Assembly: GCA_022606495.2 (NCBI GenBank)
Contig: JAHDVE020001383.1
Coordinates: forward strand, 62,001-126,000
Direction: 5' to 3'
Length of the DNA: 64,000 bases
From: Halesus radiatus
Lineage: Eukaryota; Arthropoda; Insecta; Trichoptera; Limnephilidae
Numbering within the stretch: the first letter of the stretch is position 1; each line of letters starts with the position of its first letter. This document shows, in pieces, positions 1 through 9,794 of this stretch. The notes beneath the pieces were generated by a model. That model was not told the origin of the DNA. It made no database searches and saw only the letters and a program-made list of their open reading frames with translations. Both the position numbers and the translations under genes were made by a program.

Positions 1-19
1 AATAAAATCTCAGGGGTGC

Positions 20-295
20 GTGGTTAGGTTAGGGTTCATGTGTGGGTAACCTTAAGCGATTACGAGTATTCACATTCAATAAAATACTATGTTTTAGTTT
101 ATGGTGACCTCAAGGTTAGGTTGGGTTAGGCTAGGTTAGGCTAGGTTAGGTTAGGTTCGGTTGGGATGGATTGGGATGGGTTTGGCTAGGTTTTGTTTGG
201 TTTGGTTAGGTTTAGCTATATTACGTTAGGATAGCTTAGGGAATGTTAGGTTAGGTTAAATTAGGTACGGATAGGTTAGGCTAGGTGAACTGAAC
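20..295. repeat. Degenerate TTAGG-rich tract
   Basis: Imperfect runs of GGTTAGGTT, with variants such as GGCTAGG and GGTTCGG, fill this stretch. TTAGG is the canonical insect telomere repeat. The units are heavily mutated and followed by ordinary sequence, so this is an interstitial or simple GGTTA-rich tract rather than a chromosome end. Confidence 0.7.
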
Positions 296-341
296 TATGA
301 AGGTAACTTAATTCAAAATTAATTTAATAATATTAATAGTA

Positions 342-370
342 CGAGCCTTACCCCTCGACCATGGAGGCTG
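342..370 (-). repeat. SINE head fragment
   Basis: A short block ending in CCCCTCGACCATGGAGG nearly matches the tRNA-like head at 15440-15475. On the minus strand it would carry only the A-box half of a tRNA-derived SINE; the B box is absent. Confidence 0.45.
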
Positions 371-378
371 TCATAATA

Positions 379-650
379 TCTACACAGGGTCTAATTTATA
401 ATACCTACATAGGGCCTAATTCATAATACCTACACAGGGCCTAATTCATAATACCTACACAGGGTCTAATTCATAATACCTACATAGGGCCTAATTCATA
501 ATACCTACACAGGGCCTAATTCATAATACCTACACAGGGCCTAATTCATAATACCTACACAGGGCCTAATTCATAATACCTACACAGGGCCTAATTCATA
601 ATACCTACACAGGGCCTAATTCATAATACCTACACAGGGTCTAATTCATA
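379..650. repeat. 25-bp minisatellite, about 11 copies
   Basis: A 25-bp unit containing ATAATACCTACACAGGGCCT repeats head to tail about eleven times. The few variants are mainly ACATAGGG for ACACAGGG and GGGTCTAA for GGGCCTAA. High identity between units suggests recent expansion or ongoing homogenisation. No coding potential is apparent. Confidence 0.9.
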
Positions 651-1868
651 TACTCCCTATAAATTAGAATAAACTCATTGAAAATTACATTTCTGTAATT
701 TATGCAATCAATTCAGATGTGTTGCAAATGGGGGCATTAGTGAACGTTATCCTCACCAGCGGTGAAATGCATGTAAAAGTATTGCGCAATACACGATTTA
801 ATCCAATATTCAAGCTATGAATCACAAAAAACACTTCTCTTTCACTACAATACAATTTTTTTTCTATCAATTTCTATGATAATTCTAATTTATATTAGTT
901 AAATACCTTATAATGAACGTTTTATACGACTAAACTAGATAAATATTAAGATGTTTATTAAAAGGTATTTAGCAAAATTAAATCAGAATTTAGACGTGCC
1001 CTAATTACGACTTCGACGCGACGGCTGGAGGCAAAGGCCACGTAACACCCATTTAGGCACCAGCTTTGGTTCACTGCAGTCCACGTTTGTCTCGCGTGAT
1101 TTTTACTGCGGTAAGCAAATAAAAAAACATTTATGAAAAGGGTCAAACTAAGTAGCCTAACAAAATATTCGGTTTTTGTCAACAGGCCGAACTTTTTACT
1201 TAGTTGCCATCTTACTTAAATTGGCTACACACTTAGATCGTCCCCGCCCCTCTTGTTTTGGTTTCTTACCTTTGCGTGTTAGGGCATCTCTATGTATTAT
1301 TTGCTATATGCGTGGCAGAGTTGAACGTCAGATTTTTTGGCTATTTATAGCTTAAATCTTTGATCAAAATATATATCTCGCAATACTTTTACATGAATTT
1401 CGGAAACCAGTAACGAGGGCCGTTAAGGTATAGTTGTTTATGACCGTTTATTTCTTATTTTTAATTTTGAAATTTATAATTTTTGGTGGAATTCCATTCT
1501 CATGTGATTAAAAAACCTTTGGTAATTCTTATCTGTTGCAAGTTGAAAACGGTCCGGTCCAAAAAATGGAAATAAGTTAGAATAAAGGATCAAAAAAAAA
1601 ACATGTCAGTTATTATGTGATTCCATTGTCATGCAAGAAAACATAAAATTTAGAAACTTTCATCAAAGGTGGGCCTTTTGCGGTACGCGCCTACCCAATT
1701 AAATTTTTTTTTTCATTCAATATGTTGAGGTTCTGTGCTCACGGAATGAAATATTAAATTTAACCTAGAGTGCAAGTTTTTAAAGACATCTCTTCTTTAT
1801 TTTCTCCTGAAAGCATGGGCCAACACCAGTGTCAGTGGTGGGGCGGAATAAGGAACTCCAGTCCAATT
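651..1868. other. No recognised feature
   Basis: AT-rich unique-looking sequence. The short reading frames here have no recognisable domain and their composition matches non-coding sequence. Confidence 0.5.
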
Positions 1869-1869
1869 T

Positions 1870-2960
1870 AAAACATTTTTTTTATCAATAATAAAACTTA
1901 AATAACAGTACGAGTGTACTTAGTTTTTTTCTATTGTTAGTTTTCATAAGTTAAAATAATTTTTAAATTTTCAATTTTTCGAAGCTCGCCAAAACGCTCC
2001 AAATCTATGGCCGGTTGGTTTTGAGGTTAGAATGTCAAGTGCCAAAACAAGGATGAGCTTTACCGTACATAATTTTATATTTCATTCACAGTAAACCATA
2101 CCTAAACATAAGTAATAACATTATGTACATTTTAAGAAACGTTAACTCGAAGAATAATAATAGTATTGAGCATTAACAATATTATAATACTCTAATTTCT
2201 CCAACTAATAACAGTATTTTTATATTTAACAACATTTACAGAGCTTAAAGTCATCCAAATTAAGATAAAATTTCGCCGAAGCCAAAAAAAAAAAAACATG
2301 TTTAAAATACAAAACAAAATCGAAAAATAAAAATGTCCATACTAATCCGAGAACAGAATACACACGTTACAATGGTCCAAATACAATGGTACCAACATAA
2401 TGTAATATGCATGCAACTTAATAGTCATAAATTTATTTGAACTATATTCACATATGGTATCCCTACAAACAAAAGACAACCGACCGGCGTTCTGTTATTC
2501 ACAGAGCCCACGGTTCATTCGCTTTCCTGCCTCTCACTGAATCGATCGTACAGTCGTACATTCTAGTGACTTGCTAGTTGCATTTACATCACTTCTCGCT
2601 TCTTTTGAATTAACCTTCTGAATTATAATTTGTACGCGTCGAGAAATATATTTATTAAATGGTGACCCTTCTTTTCTTTTAATCTCCGCGACAACCTTTA
2701 ACGAGAGACACTTGGTAAGTATTAAGACACTAATACCCAAACGACCACACATCCGTTAAAATAACAAGGTGTTTTGATGAGATGATTATTTATTCACTTT
2801 TAAATAACGATTTATAAATTGTACGTGTAACCATATACAGTAAAACTTATATATTCAGAATTGGCGTTTGATGATCTATATGAATATATATTTTTAAAGC
2901 CATAATATTTTTCACTGGAGTTCCTTATTAAGAATTATTATTTATGTTCACTTCAGATTT
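1870..2960. repeat. Dispersed repeat family, copy 1
   Basis: Ordered blocks match 13040-13985 in the same orientation. Examples are a segment around CACTCCAAAACGC-like sequence, the block with CACAGTAAACCATA, the AAGTCATCCAAATTAAG block and a terminal ATTCAGAATTGGCG-like block. The order is conserved over about 1 kb with many substitutions and indels, as expected of an old interspersed element. No protein domain was recognised. Confidence 0.6.
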
Positions 2961-3400
2961 GATTTGAACAGAACCCTTTCGCAATGGATGCTACAACCTG
3001 ATGTAAAAAAAAAGCAACGCAGATGTGAAAATATTTGTTACACAGCAAAACATATTATGTAAATCTTTTTTTTTCTATTTTATTCCGATGTAGATGCGAT
3101 TGGATTTGATCAGAATAAATTCCAAAGAATTTTTAATTGCTGTATGGAACATTTTGGTGATTTGCCAAAGTGGTTTTTGGTAATGTCAATTTTCAAATGA
3201 TTTTTAAAAGAAACAGATGAGTAGGGCTATCAATACAATCAAAACAATTAGGTACTTAGGAAATTTCCAAAACAACAATCTTATATGTTATTACCGTTTT
3301 TATTTCTACCCTCTTATCCCACAACGCTGTGTGTTTTTTTGTTCATAAGTGTACTTTGCGATATTTGAATTTATTTATTTTTCAAACGATTTATATATAA
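2961..3400. other. No recognised feature
   Basis: AT-rich, with homopolymer runs. Nothing supportable as a gene or a repeat boundary was seen. Confidence 0.45.
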
Positions 3401-3846
3401 CTAGCTGATGTGTACCCGGCCTTGCTCGGGTACAATAATCGATTTGACAGCGAAAGTAACTATCGCAAAAGAAACATTCATTTGAATATTTTATTTCATT
3501 CCAAACGTTATTTTTTTCAAAATATATCTAAATCATTAAGTTCTTAAGTAGGTACCTACGTGTGTTTTCCATTTTGAAAATATTCTACACAAAAAAGCCT
3601 TCTTTTGAATATGCAATCTGTGGCTAACCTAAATAAAACATGGCGGGTTCAATGTTTTTCATACTAATTTTAAAACGTTATAGCAACAGTTTTACACATT
3701 GGATTTCATTCAAACTACTCTCTAAACCTTCCCGGAACCAATGAGAACAAACTGTGCTATTTTCAGCGAAACGGGTCCAGTAATTTTCGAGAAAATGAAG
3801 AACAAACAAAGAAACAAACTTACATTGATTATTATATTATATAATA
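3401..3846. repeat. TAGCTGA...CCGGC interspersed repeat
   Basis: It opens with CTAGCTGATGTGTACCCGG followed by a GCTCGGGT segment, and closes with an AGCGAAACGGGTCCAGT block and an AAC-rich tail running into TATA repeats. This resembles a very common arthropod interspersed repeat that begins TAGCTGA-CCCGGC and ends with a 'ggtccag...tttcgag' block. The match is from memory. It is probably non-autonomous; no coding region is visible. Confidence 0.5.
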
Positions 3847-5146
3847 TTATAACAATACAGCTTTTATTGACATGGCGTTGTAAGAGCACCGTTTTTATGG
3901 TGTGTAAGTAATGCTAAAGCCAAATGAACAGCAGGTTTTAAAAAATATTGACCAAGTTTCCATCTTGTTTTCATTTTTTAATGTTTCTACCTACCACCTC
4001 TCCACGGCACTGGCGCTCCGTATTCACCTCTCTGTAACTATCTCGCCGGTTATTTCCGATAGCGATCCTTATTTGGGTTCTACGTTCCGGGGAGTTCCAT
4101 CGGTGGCCGACGGTTCGGTTACCATTCAGTACTCATGCTCGTATTTTTTACCCTCGGCGAGATTTTGCAGCTTCTCCAAAAGGAGGATCGGCGATCGTTG
4201 CGCATTCAAACATGGCATCGGAAAGCGAATGCGCGCATTTTGCGCTTTTTCGGCTCGGGATTGAGCGCGTGTTACGACATCGCTCGAATTCCCCCCTATG
4301 ATAATAAGTACAGTAATGCTCTCGAGATTCTTAGATTCTGTAATTGGCATACAGCACGTACACGGGAATGTAAAGACGTCAAAACGACGTCGAGAAATGA
4401 GACTGTCCATATCGATCAATAATTTTATGTAAAAATGTCATTTATTGCTTGCCTGTAACTAATTAACAGAAAATCGGATAGCTTCTCTTCCTAATAGTTC
4501 GTAGAACTGGACACTTCGCAATCTTTATTGCACAAGTTGAGTGAAAAGGTTTTTTTGTAAGAATTAGTACCTACTTTAGTTTCAATCATCTCACGTATGT
4601 CATGAATTGCTTACATCATACAGTGGCATGTTAGTACATAGTAATTGTTGCTACTCGTGTGGTATTTAAAAAAAAGTAAAGAAATATCTTATGTAAGCTA
4701 GTAAATAGTTATGCGTCTAATACGTTGTTAACACGCGCTGAAGAAAGCTGACATCACGGTAAGCTTTTGCTTGAACTCTGTAACCCTCAACTATTCGTTG
4801 GGTCATTTACAATTACGATACAAATACCAGTTTACTCGTAAATACATACTCAAAGATCTTTCAAGGAAAGCTAGCTTCAGTACAACTGCATTTCAACAAT
4901 CCCTGAAACGTGAAACGAAACTCGAATGCTCGCTGCATTAACCATTAGCTTCCCACAAATACCTGCATTAGATCTACCTACCTGCCGGAATTGATTAAAA
5001 TAATTCTAAACTGTTTTAGATAATACGCGGGCTGCTGCAGTTGAGAATTTATCCAATAAAGTAAAGTAATGTGTTGCGAATGATTCTGGCGTAACGACTA
5101 ATGTCTGGTGAGATTTACGGCTTTTCGACGTTGCTTGTTGGCCGAT
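3847..5146. other. No recognised gene; locally GC-richer part at 4000-4400
   Basis: Overlapping frames of about 95-117 codons occur on both strands between 3911 and 4422. They overlap one another in a stretch of raised GC and show no known motif, so they are most likely chance openings. The remainder is AT-rich unique sequence. Confidence 0.45.
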
Positions 5147-5147
5147 G

Positions 5148-5181
5148 GTTGGTTGCCGGTTGCCGGTTGCCGGTTGCTGGT
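5148..5181. repeat. GTTGCCG microsatellite
   Basis: Four to five tandem GTTGCCG units (the last changed to GTTGCTG), preceded by related TTGG-rich sequence. Confidence 0.8.
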
Positions 5182-5410
5182 CGTATCGCCTCGGCGAAGT
5201 GGCGGACGTATCGTGAAGGGATTAGTGGTCGATTCATTGCCCTTTTAAGGTCATGTCCTGTAACACCGATCTATCATATACGGATCACGATCTGGGATGT
5301 TCTTTTATAATGTTATACTCCTCGTACCACGCAGTAGCGCATAATGACTATCCGATTTAGCATTTTTCCAGAACAAAAAACTATCATTTGTAGGTAGGTA
5401 CTTTATTTAA

Positions 5411-6059
5411 CCATTAGAGTGCGGCCCAGCGCCATCGCGCTGTAAGCTTTAGTTACGTAAATTGCAACGGAGCGCTATAGCGCTGCTATTTTTAGTGTGA
5501 TTTTTGTCGTCCTCGGGAGAGAACGTGTTCAATTTGAGCGTGGTATATTGCGGTTGGCGCGTGTCTTGATAATTGTATTTATTGTTTATCTTGTTAAAAT
5601 AAATACACCCTAAAGTGAATCTATATTTTTCACCATGTCGGAAGTTAGTTCTATTGCGGATGATTGTAATGTATCACATGGCAGCGGCACTACGGACGAC
5701 GAGACCTTTGTTCCCATAAATGAAGGCAGTGACGACGGAAGTGACATTATTGTACATCGAAATAGAAGATTGCGAATATAAAGCGAATCTTCGGATTCAT
5801 TTTGAAAAAACACAATTGTGAAGTGAAATAATCGTATATTTTTGTATTTTTATATATTTTTTGTAGTAGTAAATGTGTAGTATTTTAATTTCATTGTTTA
5901 CTTGTATAATTAAAAACAAAAACTCATTAAAGTTGATTGATATTTGTCCAAGTTATTGCATTTTTATTGAATACCATACTTTTTATTTATTTAAAAACAC
6001 AGAATATCTGTTATATAATTTATAGACATACTTGCAAAATAAGCATAGCACTAAAACGG
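5411..6059 (+). mobile_element. piggyBac-derived non-autonomous element
   Basis: The sequence is flanked by TTAA at 5407-5410 and 6060-6063. Its ends are inverted: the left reads CCATTAGAGTGC and the right, reverse-complemented, reads CCGTTTTAGTGC. TTAA duplication with ends starting CC is the piggyBac signature. Inside, a 48-codon frame (5635-5781) resembles the acidic N-terminus of piggyBac transposases, followed directly by AT-rich 3' sequence, so most of the transposase has been deleted. The left end also holds imperfect palindromic GCGC segments. The element is about 650 bp and looks like an internal-deletion derivative. Confidence 0.7.
5635..5781 (+). pseudogene. piggyBac-like transposase N-terminal remnant
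   Basis: An ATG in a CACC-ATG context opens a 48-residue frame rich in Ser, Asp and Glu (for example TTDDETFVP and GSDDGSD) and ending with a basic HRNRRLRI. The TAA stop is followed in frame by SESSDSF and another stop. Acidic, serine-rich N-termini ahead of the DDE domain are usual in piggyBac transposases, and the flanking TTAA sites support this. The catalytic domain (three or four Asp residues) is entirely missing, so no active enzyme could be made. The assignment rests on context plus composition, not on a conserved catalytic motif. Confidence 0.5.
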
Positions 6060-6063
6060 TTAA

Positions 6064-7074
6064 ATGCATACTTTTTTAAATTCATATTTAAAAATATCAA
6101 TAGCCTGATAGTTACCTACTTAGCTTGTAGCTTGCCGCGAATTTACAACGGATTCTTAAAAATATTCCGGTACCATAAGTGTATTAAAATTATTTAAGAT
6201 TACGGTCAATAGTACCTTTTTGTTTATTGTTTTTCTCATAGTTACTCATCCCCGTTAATCTGCCCCAATAAGGAAAAGGAAGCGTAATACGACTTATTGC
6301 ACAAATATCAATCAACATAAAAAGGGGCAAAAACTTATCCTTTAAAACTGCTTGGTGAATAAAATTTCAAGAAAAAGATTAGTTTCAGATTTCATCATGC
6401 AGGAAGATATAAATCGAATAAAAATAACAACCGCAAGGCCTTCAGGGCCTCCTGAAAAATTATAACACTTTTGTTGTGGAAATCGCGAAAATTAAACAAA
6501 AACAAAAAACATTGCACGCCCCTGCTACGGAAATATTATGTAAGGTGCTCTGTTATTAGATAAATTACGGATAGATCTTATAATTCTCATAAATATTTAG
6601 GCAAACATAATAAATAGCATTATCTATAATAAGAATTATTTTATCTCCGTCAAATAGAATGCGAATCAAGTAAATAATATCACGTTTGATTTGTGAATTA
6701 CTGACGTTAAAATTGCACGTTTTTCCGACGGAAAGGCGAAAAGCAACTGGCACTTCCGAGAATGATGATATGAAATTATATACATATATGACCAGTGAGA
6801 AGGTTTACAACGATCTAATCAGTAATTATCAATAATATAGCTGAGTTTTAGATTTGAAATATCATTTTGTATGCATTTAAAGAGTATTATTATTACTATT
6901 TTTAGTTTATTTTTTTCCCTAAGTATAGTTTCAGAAGGAATAATGTTTTTTTTAAATACCTACAACTAACCTTTTTATTTTTCAATCCTGTCTTTGAAGG
7001 CAATTATTATATAAAATGCCCCCCTCGTAGCTAATGGATTGCTTGCCATATCGTTCATCTATGGTGTTTAAATA
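6064..7074. other. No recognised feature
   Basis: AT-rich sequence with short unconvincing frames. No terminal inverted repeats or tandem structure were noticed. Confidence 0.45.
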
Positions 7075-7370
7075 ATAATAATAATAAAAAATGGATTATT
7101 TCTATAGCGCCGTTTTCGTGAGAAAATCACCTCAAGGGCGCTTTACAACATAATTTATCTAACCTATACCTTATCACTTAGACTTATATATAATAATTTA
7201 CATATTAGATTAATTACTAATGGCTTACAGCTAAGATTTATAACTAGAAAATACCTAATTCAGACTTATAATTAGTGACTTACATCTAAGACTTATATAG
7301 ATAGCGACTTACAACTTAGACCTGTAGCTAGTGACTTAAAACTAGTGAGAGAGTCTTACAACTAACATAT
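7075..7370. repeat. AAT microsatellite with dispersed block and degenerate short tandem repeats
   Basis: An AATAATAAT run is followed by a block containing AAAATCACCTCAAGGGCGCT, which recurs in inverse orientation at about 36075-36130 beside a TTATTATTATT run. Then come degenerate repeats of roughly 30 bp built around ACTAGTGACTTACA and AAGACTTATA-like segments. This looks like a dispersed repeat with a microsatellite end. Confidence 0.55.
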
Positions 7371-7767
7371 TTACATGTACAAAATATTACTATTTGGAAA
7401 ATCAGAACATAACCCTATATTGAACAGCAGTGGGGCGAGTATGTATATGATACATTACAGCTGCATTTGTATGCCTCTGATCCTTTTGGGGATAATATAC
7501 ATACATATATATGATATTCTACATGTTAATAAAGATGGTAATGCTAGACAGATACTTCTATATGATTAAATTTAAAAAAATGTTATGAACGCCAAAAGAA
7601 TGTAATCATGTTGTCGTATAAAGCGTGTTTGTACTTGTGACTATTTTTTATATTCATATTGATAACTTTTTTTTAACAGTTGTTGCCAATGTTATATTAT
7701 AACACTGTCGCTCCATTGCGGATCTTGTAAAAACGTTAATTTCTAGTTTTTCAATGTGAATACTGTC

Positions 7768-7960
7768 CAATCTCACTGGGTCATCCCTACTTGGGGTATG
7801 TTATGAAGGAAAGTAGTGGGGAACAGGAAGGTGGGGAAGTATCTGGCTATTCAGATCTGGTAATAAAACAAGGCTAAAGCAATTTCAAGCAATGAATCGA
7901 TCCTGAATGGCTGTCTTTTACAAAGGCAACTGAGGATATCTAACACTCTGGAGAAATGTT
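7768..7960 (+). repeat. SINE-like dispersed repeat ('GGAAGTACCTGGCTATTC' family)
   Basis: Contains TGGGGTATGTTATGAAGG, a GGGGAAGTATCTGGCTATTC block, AGATCTGGT, and a CTGAATGG...GTCTTTTAC tail. The same blocks in the same order appear at 15085-15330 and, partially, at 30285, 30865, 37490, 38080, 42855 and 43430. No reading frame was recognised. It is probably the body of a SINE or another short retroelement. Confidence 0.65.
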
Positions 7961-8780
7961 TATTATTGATGCCTAACGGTTCTGCCCGTTTGTCAAGTCT
8001 ACAACTGAAGACATTTCTTTCTTACGTGCGACGAGTTTTCTTTTTTTAATTCGGAAATCCATTTAATTCTTAAACATCTTTACGATATGTTTTACTCTTA
8101 GTTCTACATAATATTTCGAATAAAGATAATGAATGTTTTTGCCAGAATAAATTGTTAAGTGACAAGTTATCGAATATTTGTGAATTTCTGTCAATTTGTT
8201 GAATACGGACAGGTGACGCAGCAAAAAAAATGTCTGGAAAGGTGACGCACAAGAGATGGAATAATGATGATAAAAAAAAACGCCCGGACGTAATTATTAA
8301 CTCGCAAAACAATTTATTTTCCATCGTTAATACACGTTAACATTTTTTCCACTGTTGTTTTTAAGGATTCTCTCACTTTCAAACCGTTGTTAAATGGAAA
8401 TATAAATTCTTACAAAAATAATAAACAAGAATTTTACAAGCATTTTGTAATGTTAACTTATTTTGTATGCCATATTGGCGAATTACTATCTAATGCAGTG
8501 GTTCTAAACCTTATTTGTGCGATGCCACACTTCAACGCTTGAAAAATCTTCATGTCCTCCTCTCAACAAAAAAGAATTTCAACGCTATCGGGAAAAGCGT
8601 CACAGGCAAAAAAAAAAAACTAGTTCAGAGTAAAAAAATATATTTAAAGTGAAAGTTGCATGTTTTCAAGGCAAAGCTCACCACGAGTTTAATTATTTAT
8701 AGATAATATATAATAATACTAGCCCACAAGGATACGAACTAACAAAACCTTTAAACCATAACCTTAGTACCCGTCGTGAT

Positions 8781-9047
8781 TAGTGGTGGGCGAAGCGGCT
8801 CGGTTTATTGAGCCGGATCACTAAATCAGCTCTTTGTAAAGACAATCCACATGAAAACTGGACGAAAAAAGTATCGTGTAAGAGCGTCTCAATGACGTCT
8901 TTAGGAGGGCCAAGGGAGCGAGGGAGAGGGCATGGTGCGGGGGGACGCGAACCGTCGTTTAAACGAGCCGGATCACCGAACTGGTACACTACAAAGAGCT
9001 GATTTAGTGATCCGGCTAACTAAACCGAGCCGCTTCGCCCACCAGTA
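8781..9047. mobile_element. hAT-type MITE with 8-bp target duplication
   Basis: A 267-bp element with inverted termini of about 55 bp. The left end starts TAGTGGTGGGCGAAGCGG and the right end, reverse-complemented, starts TACTGGTGGGCGAAGCGG. Both then continue through a CTCGGTTTA block to a CACTAAATCAGCTCTTTGTA block. It is flanked by a perfect 8-bp duplication, GTCGTGAT, at 8773-8780 and 9048-9055. An 8-bp duplication with T-A-R-N-G termini is typical of hAT elements. No transposase is encoded, so it is non-autonomous. Confidence 0.9.
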
Positions 9048-9794
9048 GTCGTGATGACATTTGCACTAGTGTTGTCATTTTTTTTTCTGGATAGTAAGGG
9101 ATGCAATGTCAATAACAAAAAAATTCTACAAATTCGATTTTTTAACAAAAAAACCTAACACATTTAAGAGGAACGGCTGCGCGGCCTGTTTCATACAAAA
9201 CTTAATTTTGGATTTGAGGCCTAAAGAATCACCTGAACATAATGTTTTTTTTTCATCAAAAAGTATAGTAAATATCTAGTACGGATTAGAAGTAATTTAA
9301 TTATTTTTGTTTTACATTATGAAATATAGGCCATTAATGGAATTTATTTTTCGCGATTTTAGAGGCACCTTTATTTGGGGTCTAACGGTGATTTAAAAAA
9401 AAAGTTTTACCTTATCTATTTTGAAAATATAATGAAATATAAAATAAATAAAAAAGAAGAAAAAAGAAAATGAAGATAAGCATTATGCTGGGTGATAAAC
9501 TACCGATTTATGTTGGAACACAAATTTGTCGTAAATATTTTAAAATATCAACCCGAAAAAACTTTTTTTTTTTAATGTTTTGTTTTATATTTTTATCTAG
9601 GTGTGTTCAAAAGAAAAGGTGAATTTTGAATTTTCGCGGGCTGTGTACATTAGGTTATCGAATTTTTTTGTTTGTTATGTTGGTACACATATGTTTACCT
9701 TATGTTAGCATTATCAGCAATTTTGGATTAGTGGTTTGTTTTTGATAACTGGAAAGGTTAGTCACGTTTTTGTGCGTTCTTCGATTTTTTACGT

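Noticed and set aside
20..295. True telomere
   Set aside because: Units are degenerate and followed by ordinary interspersed repeats; nothing shows a chromosome end.
3911..4422. Overlapping 95-117 codon frames as a gene
   Set aside because: Three frames on two strands overlap in a GC-richer patch. None has a domain, splice context or repeat support.
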